This document shows positions 10,912-18,665 of a DNA stretch of 32,654 nt, piece by piece; position 1 is the first letter of the stretch; the number at the start of each line of letters is the position of its first letter. The notes under the pieces were generated by a model. That model was not told the origin of the DNA. It made no database searches and saw only the letters and a program-made list of their open reading frames with translations. Both the position numbers and the translations under genes were made by a program. The stretch is from Candidatus Sulfopaludibacter sp. SbA3. GTDB taxonomy: Bacteria > Acidobacteriota > Terriglobia > 20CM-2-55-15. Location of the stretch: assembly GCA_945865815.1 (NCBI GenBank), contig CAMBFR010000044.1, forward strand, positions 1 through 32,654, in the 5' to 3' direction.

Positions 10912-10921
10912 CAGGCTTCGA

Positions 10922-12049
10922 ATGGACTTCCACCACAAAGAAATATTGAAGCGCTACGCGCGGATGACTACAGGCCGCCCTTTTGCCCCGATCCTGTTGA
11001 ACATCCTGATCACGTCAGTTTGCGACATGCGGTGCGTCCACTGTTTTTTCACGGACGAACTGGACGACAAGGCGCGCAAGAAGCTCCAGATGACCACAGC
11101 CAACGTCGAGCGCATCAGCGAAACGCTGGGCGCAAACCTGGCCGTGCTGATTGTGGCTGGCGGAGAGCCGTTCACACGCAAGGACCTTCCCGAGATCGCC
11201 CGCGCGTTCTACAGGAACAACAATCTGGAGTCGATCTACCTGATGTCGAACGGCCAGATTCAGCAGCGCATTATCCCGGATGTCACGCGCATCCTCGAAG
11301 AGTGCCCGAAACTGAACGTGACTGTCGCGCTCGGAATCGATGGCATGAAGGAAGATCACGAAAAGATCCGCCAGAAGCCCGGAAGCTGGGATATCGTCAT
11401 CGACACCGCGCGCCGCCTCCAGCAGATCAAGAAGGAATACGGCCGGCTCGACATCCAGACATGCACGTGCCTGATGAACAGCAACCAGGCCCGCATCCTG
11501 GACTGGTACAGCTTCCTGAAAAACGAACTCAAGCCGGATAAGGTGAACTTCAATTACATTCGGCCTCCGTCGGCTCGGCCCGAAGAGCTCGTTATCGATA
11601 AAGGCCTGTACCACCGGTTGTCTCACATGATCAGCGAGGATTCGCGTCATGCGGCAATCAAGAACAGCTATACCGGCGACGCCGGTTTCTTCAAAGCCGC
11701 AATCGATATCTACATGCACGAACTGATTGCGAAAACCGCCCTCGAAGGGCGCCCTCAGCTTCAATGCTGGGCCGGAACAGCCGGCGCGGTCATCTATGAC
11801 GAAGGAAGCCTTTCGAGCTGCGAGATACTCGCGCCCACCGGAAATCTTCGCGACTATGACTGGGACTTCTCAAAGCTCTGGTACTCGCCCGCAATGGACG
11901 GCCGGAGAGAGACAGTCGCCAACGGCTGCTTCTGCACGCACGAGAGTAACTGCTACTATCCGTCGCTTCCGTTCAACCCCGATCACCTGGTCGAGATCAA
12001 GAAACTCGAAGGTGAAATGAAGGAAGCGGCAGCCGAAGTTCACGCGTAA
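10922..12049 (+). CDS. Radical SAM protein with C-terminal auxiliary-cluster (SPASM/twitch-like) region
   Basis: A 375-aa radical SAM enzyme of unknown substrate. The CxxxCxxC motif CDMRCVHC places the cluster cysteines at 34, 38 and 41, followed by the SAM-binding GGEP at 80-83 and an LGIDG strand near 138-141. The C-terminal part has five more cysteines (282, 300, 336, 338, 344; motifs QCWAG, SSCEIL, GCFCTHESNC), laid out as in SPASM or twitch domains that hold a second Fe-S cluster. Such enzymes often modify peptides or enzymes, but no precursor-peptide gene is visible beside it. Start: ATG at 10922; the frame runs back to 10799 only by overlapping the previous gene. The mutY ATG begins one base after its stop, so the pair is probably co-translated. 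Confidence 0.88.
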   Translation: MDFHHKEILKRYARMTTGRPFAPILLNILITSVCDMRCVHCFFTDELDDKARKKLQMTTANVERISETLGANLAVLIVAGGEPFTRKDLPEIARAFYRNNNLESIYLMSNGQIQQRIIPDVTRILEECPKLNVTVALGIDGMKEDHEKIRQKPGSWDIVIDTARRLQQIKKEYGRLDIQTCTCLMNSNQARILDWYSFLKNELKPDKVNFNYIRPPSARPEELVIDKGLYHRLSHMISEDSRHAAIKNSYTGDAGFFKAAIDIYMHELIAKTALEGRPQLQCWAGTAGAVIYDEGSLSSCEILAPTGNLRDYDWDFSKLWYSPAMDGRRETVANGCFCTHESNCYYPSLPFNPDHLVEIKKLEGEMKEAAAEVHA

Positions 12050-12050
12050 A

Positions 12051-12977
12051 ATGACCGGCGCGCTGGTTGCCTGGTTCGAAGAGAATCAGCGCGACCTGCC
12101 CTGGCGCCGCACATACGATCCCTACCATGTCTGGATTTCCGAAGTCATGCTGCAGCAGACACAGGTGGAGACCGTTCTTCCCTACTACGCACGCTTCCTG
12201 AAAGAATTCCCCACCCTCGAGGCGCTCGCCATCGCCGATGAGCCGAAGGTTCTGGGATTGTGGGCCGGACTTGGCTACTACAGCCGGGCAAGGAATTTGA
12301 TGGCAGCCGCGCGGGAGATTGCAGCAAGACACGGAGGCCGCGTTCCGTCCGATTATGACGCCTTGATTGCGTTGCCCGGCGTGGGCCGGTACATGGCCGG
12401 AGCGATCCTTAGCATTGCTTTCAACAAACCGTATCCGATAGTCGATGGCAATGTGCGGCGGGTGCTGTCACGGATTTTCGGCTGGACGGATGAGAATCCA
12501 AAGGCGCTGTGGGAAGCGGCCACACGCCTGGCGCAATCCGCAGAGCCCCGTCTCGTGAATCAGGCCCTGATGGAACTCGGAGCGACAGTGTGTTCGTTCA
12601 AGTCCCCGCGCTGCATGGTGTGTCCGTTGCAGGGCGAGTGCGTGGCATTCAAAACCGGAATGCAGGACAGGATTCCGCCGGCGAAGAAACGGCCGGCAGC
12701 CGTACACGTGCGGCTGTGCGCCATTGTGCAGGGAACGAATGGACGCTACCTGATGAAGTGCGCCGATGGCCTCTGGGAATTCCCGATGTTCGCCGAATTA
12801 CCGGCCGGGGCCTTCAATGAAGTCGGATCGTGCCGCCACACGATCACGCATCATCGAATCAGCGTGACTGTGTATGCGGGTTCGCTGGCGCAGCAGAATG
12901 GGTATGCGTGGAAGGAGTTTGAGAACGTCCCCGTGTCGTCGTTAACGCGGAAGATTCGTGGGCAGGCTTCCCCTTAA
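12051..12977 (+). CDS. mutY: Adenine DNA glycosylase (A/G-specific)
   Basis: Removes adenine mispaired with 8-oxoguanine in base-excision repair. The N-terminal HhH-GPD domain shows catalytic Glu31 in SEVMLQQTQVE, the helix-hairpin-helix LPGVGRYMAGAIL and catalytic Asp132 in VDGNV. The Fe-S cluster loop Cys181-x6-Cys188-x2-Cys191-x5-Cys197 is complete. A C-terminal NUDIX-like domain for 8-oxoG recognition follows (LWEFPMF, HTITHHRISV) and ends at SSLTRKIRGQASP. At 308 aa it is shorter than E. coli MutY (about 350), but no key part is missing. One base separates it from the radical SAM gene. Its last codons lie in the left arm of a long inverted repeat. Confidence 0.96.
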   Translation: MTGALVAWFEENQRDLPWRRTYDPYHVWISEVMLQQTQVETVLPYYARFLKEFPTLEALAIADEPKVLGLWAGLGYYSRARNLMAAAREIAARHGGRVPSDYDALIALPGVGRYMAGAILSIAFNKPYPIVDGNVRRVLSRIFGWTDENPKALWEAATRLAQSAEPRLVNQALMELGATVCSFKSPRCMVCPLQGECVAFKTGMQDRIPPAKKRPAAVHVRLCAIVQGTNGRYLMKCADGLWEFPMFAELPAGAFNEVGSCRHTITHHRISVTVYAGSLAQQNGYAWKEFENVPVSSLTRKIRGQASP

Positions 12978-13084
12978 ATGAGAATTGAACATTGAACAAT
13001 GAACATTGAACAAGTGTCCGATTGATAAATCAGACGATTTTTCAATGCTCACTGTTCAATGTTCAATTCACATTTAAGGGGAAG
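12967..13084. terminator. Long inverted repeat between convergent genes; probable two-way terminator
   Basis: Arms of 44 nt at 12967-13010 and 13041-13084 pair with only three mismatches; the loop contains a further 8-nt hairpin (GTCCGATT/AATCAGAC). The arms carry iterated TTGAACA/TGTTCAA units. The left arm encodes the last residues and stop of mutY; the right arm encodes the last ten or so residues of the aminotransferase on the other strand. A stem this long at a convergent junction should stop transcription from both sides, though neither side has a classic T-run. It may be a dispersed repeat captured here. Confidence 0.7.
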
Positions 13085-14251
13085 CTCACTCATAAATTCG
13101 GCAATCCGAGTAAGCCCCCTATCCAACTGCTCCATCGACGTCGCGTAGGAGATGCGCACATGTTGCTTTGTGCCAAAAGCTTCTCCCGGCACGACAGCAA
13201 CGAATTTCTTCTCCAGAAGCTTCACTGAAAACTCCAAAGGGTCCTTGATGCCGCGCTCGAACGCCGACGAAATATTCGGATAGGCGTAAAACGCTCCGCC
13301 AGGCTCGGCGCACCGGATTCCGGGAATCGCGCGAAGCCTTTCGATCACGTACTTGCGGCGCCGGGCATACTCGGCCAGCATTTCGCCCACGGACTCCTGC
13401 GGCCCTGTCAGCGCCTCGAATGCGGCTTTCTGCGAAATCGAAGCCGGATTCGACGTCGAATGACTCTGTAGCTTATTGGCGCCCGACACGATTTCAGGAG
13501 TAGCGAGGATGTAGCCGATTCGCCAGCCCGTCATGGCGTAGGTCTTGGACAGCGATCCGGCAATGATGATGTGGCTCTTAAGGTCCAACTGGGATCCGAT
13601 CGAAAACGGCTTTCGGCCATCGTACAGGAAGTGGTCATAGCACTCATCGGAGAGGATGAAAATATCGCGCTCCCGGCAGAGCCGCGCGATTTTGACAAAC
13701 TCATCATCATCCAGAACCGCGCCGCTGGGGTTATTCGGCGAATTCACCACGAGGAGCCGGGTCTTCGGCGTCAACGATCGTGCCAGCATGTCGGCGGTCA
13801 GGCGAAATCCTTCATCTTCCTTTGTATGAACGAAGATCAGGTTCGCCCCGACATACCGGGCGACGTCGGCAAATGTAACCCAGTACGGAGTCGGAATAAT
13901 CACGTCATCGCCCTCATTGATGACGGCGGAGAAGATGTTGAAAATCGAATGTTTCCCCCCGACATTCACGATGCACTCCGGCACTCCGTAATTCGAGCCG
14001 AAATCGCGGGCGTGTTTCTCTGCTATGGCTTTCTTCAGGTCTGTTATTCCACCTACGGAGGTGTATTTCGAGAAATTCGACTGGATGGCCCGGATGGCGG
14101 CTTGTTTGATGTTTTCGGGCGTTGGAAAATCGGGCTCGCCGGGACCGAAGTCCACGACGTCGACGCCCTTCTCTCTCAGCTTTAAAGCGGCTTCTGCAAC
14201 AGCCATGGTCTGAGAGACAGAGATACGGGACATGCGCGCCGCTAAAGCCAT
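13049..14251 (-). CDS. aspC: Class I/II pyridoxal-phosphate aminotransferase, aspartate type
   Basis: A fold-type I PLP enzyme that moves the amino group between aspartate and 2-oxoglutarate, or a close relative acting on other amino acids. Seen: VDFGPGEPDFPTP near the N-terminus, the NSPNNPSG motif at 170-177, SDECYDHFLY at 201-210, and the PLP lysine Lys236 in SLSKTYAMTGWRIGY. The C-terminal Arg is in HVRISYA. The 400-aa length is typical. ATG at 14251 is used, with AGGAG 12 bases upstream in the end of coaD; a second ATG at 14233 is possible. It is the last gene of the nfeD-to-aminotransferase run. Its final residues (PLKCELNIEQ) are encoded by an inverted-repeat arm and are unlikely to be functional. 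Confidence 0.92.
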   Translation of the reverse strand: MALAARMSRISVSQTMAVAEAALKLREKGVDVVDFGPGEPDFPTPENIKQAAIRAIQSNFSKYTSVGGITDLKKAIAEKHARDFGSNYGVPECIVNVGGKHSIFNIFSAVINEGDDVIIPTPYWVTFADVARYVGANLIFVHTKEDEGFRLTADMLARSLTPKTRLLVVNSPNNPSGAVLDDDEFVKIARLCRERDIFILSDECYDHFLYDGRKPFSIGSQLDLKSHIIIAGSLSKTYAMTGWRIGYILATPEIVSGANKLQSHSTSNPASISQKAAFEALTGPQESVGEMLAEYARRRKYVIERLRAIPGIRCAEPGGAFYAYPNISSAFERGIKDPLEFSVKLLEKKFVAVVPGEAFGTKQHVRISYATSMEQLDRGLTRIAEFMSELPLKCELNIEQ

Positions 14252-14256
14252 TTCGG

Positions 14257-14745
14257 TTATTTTCTCCTGAGTTTCCGGATCAGTTGTTCTTCAACCAATG
14301 GGGGAACAAGGCCCGACACGAAGCCGCCGAGCGCCGAGATTTCCTTAACAAGGCGTGAGCTCAGATAAGAGTAATTTTCAGACGGCATCATGAATACGGT
14401 TTCGATATCCGGCGCCAGGCGGCGGTTCATGAGGGCCATCTGGAACTCGTACTCGTAGTCGGCGACGGCGCGAATGCCGCGCACGATCGTCTGCGCCTTC
14501 TTCTGCCGCGCATAGTCGACCAGCAGACCGTGGAACGAATCGATCTCGATGTTCTTGAAGCGCGGAAGCAGGATTTCGCGAAGGATCTCGATGCGTTCTT
14601 CCACTGAAAAGAGCGCTTCCTTTTGCGGATTGGTCAGTACGGAGACGATCACGCACTCGAACAGGCGCGTGCTGCGGTCGATGACATCGATGTGGCCATT
14701 CGTCAATGGATCGAATGAACCGGGATAAACGGCCCTCGTTCCCAC
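14257..14745 (-). CDS. coaD: Phosphopantetheine adenylyltransferase
   Basis: Transfers AMP from ATP to 4'-phosphopantetheine, the fourth step of coenzyme A synthesis. The nucleotidyltransferase motif YPGSFDPLTNGHIDVI opens the protein, with the TxGH-type signature as TNGH. The substrate-binding VRGIRAVADYEYEFQMALMNR and MMPSENYSYLSSRLVKE blocks are complete; 162 aa is the usual length. The start is GTG, overlapping the rsmD stop by one base (TAGTG), with GGAGGA just upstream inside rsmD. The adjacent rsmD-coaD order is widespread in bacteria and supports both calls. Confidence 0.97.
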   Translation of the reverse strand: MGTRAVYPGSFDPLTNGHIDVIDRSTRLFECVIVSVLTNPQKEALFSVEERIEILREILLPRFKNIEIDSFHGLLVDYARQKKAQTIVRGIRAVADYEYEFQMALMNRRLAPDIETVFMMPSENYSYLSSRLVKEISALGGFVSGLVPPLVEEQLIRKLRRK

Positions 14746-15308
14746 TATTCCTCCAGTCCCAATTGATAAAACGCGAGGGCGCCGTCGCCCTGAATAAGCG
14801 ATCGCGTTTTACATAGTGCTCCCCACTTCTCAGGCGCCTCTTTTCGTTTCGAGTGTTCCATAATCAACAGCCCTTCAGGGGCGAGCAGGCCGGCCTCGGA
14901 AAACTTTTTGAACGCGCTCTCATAGATATCGTCACGGTCCCAGGGAGGATCGATAAACGCGATATCAAATTGAATGCTTTCGCTGGCGCAAAGGCCAAGC
15001 GCCTTCGCGAGGTCCATCTCCAGAATCTTATATCCTTCCTTGATATCGAGCGACTGAAGGTTTTCGCGAATGATGCGGCACGCCTTCCGGGATTGCTCCG
15101 CAAACACCACCTGCGACGCGCCGCGGCTGAGCGCCTCGATTCCGATTCCGCCGAGGCCGGCACAGCCATCGAGGAAGGTCGCGCCGGCAACACGAGTGGC
15201 CAGAATGTTGAAGATCGTTTCCTTCAGCTTGTCGCTGGTCGGGCGAATGCCTGATGGAGGCGTGGTGTTCAGTCGGCGGCCTTTGAATTGTCCGGAGATT
15301 ACTCGCAT
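14745..15308 (-). CDS. rsmD: 16S rRNA (guanine966-N2)-methyltransferase
   Basis: Methylates G966 of 16S rRNA using S-adenosylmethionine. The N-terminal RVISGQFKGRRL and RPTSDKLKETIFNIL blocks, the SAM-binding FLDGCAGLGGIGIEALSRGA, and the catalytic DPPW at 120-123 are all present; 187 aa is normal. An in-frame ATG at 15332 would add eight residues that read as a near copy of the true start and are encoded by the end of a palindromic repeat, so I prefer 15308. It follows recG in the same run, with the repeat 15324-15434 filling the gap, and overlaps coaD by one base. Confidence 0.95.
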   Translation of the reverse strand: MRVISGQFKGRRLNTTPPSGIRPTSDKLKETIFNILATRVAGATFLDGCAGLGGIGIEALSRGASQVVFAEQSRKACRIIRENLQSLDIKEGYKILEMDLAKALGLCASESIQFDIAFIDPPWDRDDIYESAFKKFSEAGLLAPEGLLIMEHSKRKEAPEKWGALCKTRSLIQGDGALAFYQLGLEE

Positions 15309-15323
15309 GTGGTCAAAGCTTAT

Positions 15324-15434
15324 AACCCTCATCCGGCCCTTCGGGCCACCTTCTCCCGGAGGGAGAAGGACATGTTAGAGGAGTGTGTCCTTCTCCCACC
15401 GGGAGAAGGTGGCCCGAAGGGCCGGATGAGGGTT
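15324..15434. repeat. Palindromic dispersed repeat, copy 1 (near-perfect arms)
   Basis: Arms of about 48 nt (15324 onward and ending 15434, outermost bases AACCCTCATCC/GGATGAGGGTT) pair with one clear mismatch. Within each arm are the self-complementary GGCCCTTCGGGCC and CTTCTCCCGG. The loop holds TTAGAGGAGTGTGTCC at 15375-15390, a core shared with the copy at 21557-21666. It occupies most of the recG-rsmD gap. REP-like repeats of this kind are common in GC-rich bacteria; it could act as an mRNA-stabilising hairpin or attenuator between recG and rsmD. Confidence 0.85.
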
Positions 15435-15442
15435 TCTGCACG

Positions 15443-17536
15443 TTACCCCACCGTTACCAGCCCGGCCGGGCCGGCGCCGCCGAACCGCTCCGACAGAGCT
15501 CGAATCAGCCTCTCGCGTTCATCCTGCCGGCCTGCCCAGCGTTCGGCCTCCTTTTGTGCGAGCGCCAGCAACTTCGAATCCATCATGAGATTCGCGACGC
15601 GAAACTCCGGCATTCCGGATTGCCGCGTTCCTGCCATTTCCCCGGGACCTCGAATTTGAAGGTCGACCTCGGCCAGGCGAAACCCGTCGGTTGTCGACAC
15701 CATGGCCCGAATCCGCTGCCGGGCAACGTCACTCATGCCGCCGGGCGTCATGAGAATACAGGACGACGATCCGCTTCCCCGCCCCACACGGCCACGCAAC
15801 TGATGCAACTGCGCCAGGCCGAATCGCTCGGCGTGCTCGATCAGCATCAGGGTCGCGTTCGCTACGTCCACGCCGACTTCGATCACGGTCGTCGATACCA
15901 GGATGTCGATCTCGCCGGCCGCAAAGGAACGCATTATAGACTCTTTCTCTTCGGCCTTTAGCCGGCCGTGCAGCAACGCCACTCTCCGCGATTTGAAGAT
16001 CTCCGAGAGTTTATTGAAACCTTCCGTCGCCGAACGCAGATCCACCTTTTCCGATTCTTCAATCAGCGGATACACAACGTAACACTGCCGCCCCTCTTGA
16101 ATTTGGCCGGCGATCATGCGCTGCGCGCGCTCGGTATCGCGGTCGGTCATGTGAACGGTCTTGATCGGGGTGCGGCCGGGAGGCATCTGGTCGATCACGG
16201 AAAGATCCAGGTCCCCATACAGGGTCATGGCCAGGGTGCGCGGAATCGGCGTCGCGGTCATGACCAGCGTGTTGGGATTTTCGCCTTTCGACATCAGGCG
16301 CAAACGCTGAACAACGCCAAATCGATGCTGCTCATCCACGATGACAAGGCCAAGCTTCCTGAACTCCATTTGCTGCTCGATCAGGGCATGCGTGCCAATG
16401 ACAACCTGCATCTCGCCGGCGGCGATCTGCCGGATCAGTTCGGCCTTTTCGGCCTTCCTTATACCGCTTCGGACGGCGCACATTCGATATCCCAGCGGAG
16501 CCAGGATGCGCTTCACGTTGATGTGGTGCTGTTCGGCAAGGATCTCGGTTGGCGCCATCAGGACCGCCTGGTATCCGTTTTCGACGGCGAGGACAATCGC
16601 CTCGAACGCCACGATCGTCTTCCCGCTGCCGACATCGCCCTGCAAAAGCCTGTTCATCGGATACGGCGCTTTGAGGTCTTCCACGATTTCCTTCAACACA
16701 CGTTTCTGCGCATCGGTGGGATGGAACGGCAGAATCTTTTTCACCTGGTCGCGAATCCCGGCCGACGTCTCAAACCGGACTCCCTTCACGCCGCGTCCCT
16801 CGATCCGCCTCAGCGCGAAAACCAGTTCGAGCAGGAAGAACTCCTCGAAGATGAAGCGCCGGTGATACGCGGAATCGCGGTTGTTGAGCAGGGCGAGGTC
16901 GTCAGGCGGCTCGGGGAAATGAATTCGCCGCAGGGAGGTTCCAAGATCGGGGAATCCGTTCGCGGTCCGAATTTCTTCGGGAAGCGGATCCTCGATGTCC
17001 TGCGCAAGATCCGCCAGGGCGGCCCATACGATGCGTCTCAACTGGCGGCTGGTGATTCCCGCGACTTCTTCGTAGACCGGCACGTAGCGCCCGATATCGA
17101 GCGAAGCCGATTCGCCGGCGTCCTCGAGCATCTCGAATTCCGGATTGAAGAGGACGAACGTGGACTCGTGCCTGTCAAATTCGACGCGGCCGAATAGAAC
17201 GAGCTCACGGCCCGGCAGGAACGTCTTCTTCTGAAGGTATCCGCCGTGAAACCACTTGGCATGGATGAAGCTGGTGCCGTCGGTGAGAATCGCGTCCTGT
17301 ATGCGGCCGCGGGTCCGCGTTTGAATGACGCGGCTCCGGTAGATCCTGGCGCGCACCGCGGCATCCTGCCCCACGTGTAGAGCGTTCAGTTGAACGAAGT
17401 TCGCGCGGTCCTGGTAGGACTTGGGAATGTGGAAAAGAAGATCCTGAACCGTCCGAATGCCCCGCGAACTGAGCAAATCCCCCCGGCGCGGGCCGACTCC
17501 TTTTATAAATTGGACGCCGGAATCAAGGCGAAGCAT
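15443..17536 (-). CDS. recG: ATP-dependent DNA helicase RecG
   Basis: Remodels stalled replication forks and branch-migrates Holliday junctions. The N-terminal wedge/OB region (to about residue 250) begins GVQFIKGVGPRRGDLL and includes the OB segment with RARIYRSRVIQTRTRGRIQDAIL. The helicase core has Walker A GDVGSGKT at 300-307, the DEQH box at 401-404, MTATPIPRTLAMTLYGDLD, then the second RecA-like domain with STTVIEVGVDVANATLM and QLRGRVGRG. At 697 aa it is full length. It starts 18 nt after prfB. Its stop is 9 nt from the repeat element that separates it from rsmD. Confidence 0.97.
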   Translation of the reverse strand: MLRLDSGVQFIKGVGPRRGDLLSSRGIRTVQDLLFHIPKSYQDRANFVQLNALHVGQDAAVRARIYRSRVIQTRTRGRIQDAILTDGTSFIHAKWFHGGYLQKKTFLPGRELVLFGRVEFDRHESTFVLFNPEFEMLEDAGESASLDIGRYVPVYEEVAGITSRQLRRIVWAALADLAQDIEDPLPEEIRTANGFPDLGTSLRRIHFPEPPDDLALLNNRDSAYHRRFIFEEFFLLELVFALRRIEGRGVKGVRFETSAGIRDQVKKILPFHPTDAQKRVLKEIVEDLKAPYPMNRLLQGDVGSGKTIVAFEAIVLAVENGYQAVLMAPTEILAEQHHINVKRILAPLGYRMCAVRSGIRKAEKAELIRQIAAGEMQVVIGTHALIEQQMEFRKLGLVIVDEQHRFGVVQRLRLMSKGENPNTLVMTATPIPRTLAMTLYGDLDLSVIDQMPPGRTPIKTVHMTDRDTERAQRMIAGQIQEGRQCYVVYPLIEESEKVDLRSATEGFNKLSEIFKSRRVALLHGRLKAEEKESIMRSFAAGEIDILVSTTVIEVGVDVANATLMLIEHAERFGLAQLHQLRGRVGRGSGSSSCILMTPGGMSDVARQRIRAMVSTTDGFRLAEVDLQIRGPGEMAGTRQSGMPEFRVANLMMDSKLLALAQKEAERWAGRQDERERLIRALSERFGGAGPAGLVTVG

Positions 17537-17554
17537 GGCTAGTGTGGTGTCTTT

Positions 17555-18662
17555 TCACTTTCCCACCGCTTGCTGCGTCCTTGCCTGCAGATAAGCCAGC
17601 ATGAATGGGTTCAGGTCTCCACTCAGCACGCGGTCCACGTCGCCGATCTCCATTTTCGTGCGATGGTCTTTCGCAATGCGGTAGGGCTGCAGCACGTACG
17701 AGCGGATCTGGCTTCCCCATGCAATATCCAGCTTGCTGTCTTCGACTGCCTGGGATTCGGCTTTCTGCCTGTCCAATTCGCGTTCGAACAAACGCGAGCG
17801 AAGGACTTTCATGCAGACCAGCTTGTTCTTGTGCTGCGATCGCTCGTTCTGGCACTGGACGACGATGTTGGTCGGCAGGTGGGTTATCCGGACCGCGGAG
17901 TCCGTTGTATTGACGTGCTGTCCGCCCTTGCCTGCGGAACGATACGTATCGATGCGCAGATCCTTATCTTCGATCTTGATTTCGATCTTGTCGTCCACTT
18001 CCGGATACACGGCAACGGAAGCGAAAGACGTGTGCCGGCGTTTCTGCGCGTCGAATGGCGAAATGCGGACCAGGCGGTGAACGCCGGTTTCCGATGCCAG
18101 GTAGCCGTAGGCGTATTCGCCGATCACGTTGAACGTGGCGGATTTCAGGCCCGCTTCTTCCCCGTGCTGGTAATCCAGAATGGTGGTTTTGAAGCCGCTC
18201 TTCTCCGCCCACCGAAGATACATGCGATGGAGCATCTCCGCCCAGTCCTGGGCTTCGACGCCCCCGGCTCCCGGATGGATGGTGACGATCGCGTTCAACC
18301 GGTCGTGTTCGCCCGACAGGAGAACCTTGGTCTGGACGCCATCGATAAAACCTTCCAGTTGCCTTAACTGTGACGAAAAGTCATCGCCGACGGGTTCACC
18401 CTCGCGGGCCAGTTCCATCAGGGCCTGCACGTCATCGACCTGGCGGATGATCTGGTGATCGAGTTCGATATCCTCTTCCAGGCGGGCGCGCTGCTGGTTG
18501 ATCCTGCTGGAGCGTTCCTGGTCGGACCAGAAATTCGGCTCAGCGATCTGCTTCTGAATCTCGCCGAGGGTGCGTTGCTTCGATTCCGCGTCAAAGAAAC
18601 CTCCGGACTTCCTCGCTGCGAGATCGTACCTGGCCGAATTTCTCAATTAATTCTTCGTGCAT
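17555..18662 (-). CDS. prfB: Peptide chain release factor 2, made by programmed +1 frameshift
   Basis: Terminates translation at UGA and UAA. The true start is ATG at 18660-18662. The first frame reads 23 codons (MHEELIEKFGQV...RRFL) to an in-frame TGA at 18591-18593; a +1 slip on CTT then enters the long frame, giving 368 aa. The body has the stop-codon recognition motif SPF (about 201-203), the catalytic GGQ (about 246-248) in AGKGGQHVNTTDSAVRI, and a complete C-terminus. A plain frame search would start it wrongly at 18646 with a false N-terminus (MRNSARYDLAARKSGG). It starts three bases after the lnt stop, so the two are coupled, and recG follows 18 nt later. Confidence 0.96.
18590..18605 (-). 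promoter_or_regulatory. RF2 programmed +1 frameshift site
   Basis: Read on the minus strand: CGGAGG (18600-18605), TTT, CTT, TGA, C. This is the conserved RF2 autoregulation signal: an internal Shine-Dalgarno-like hexamer three bases before the CTT slip codon, followed by TGAC. Low RF2 makes the ribosome pause at TGA and slip forward, raising RF2 synthesis. Spacing is identical to that known in E. coli (AGGGGG TAT CTT TGA C). Confidence 0.95.
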
Positions 18663-18665
18663 CGG

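Noticed and set aside
10799-10921. N-terminal extension of the radical SAM protein
   Set aside because: The extension overlaps the coding end of the GlcG/HbpS gene in another frame and looks like low-complexity shadow sequence; the ATG at 10922 starts the domain.
15968-17197. 409-codon plus-strand frame opposite recG
   Set aside because: RecG motifs are complete on the minus strand; the antisense translation shows no family features or ribosome-binding site.
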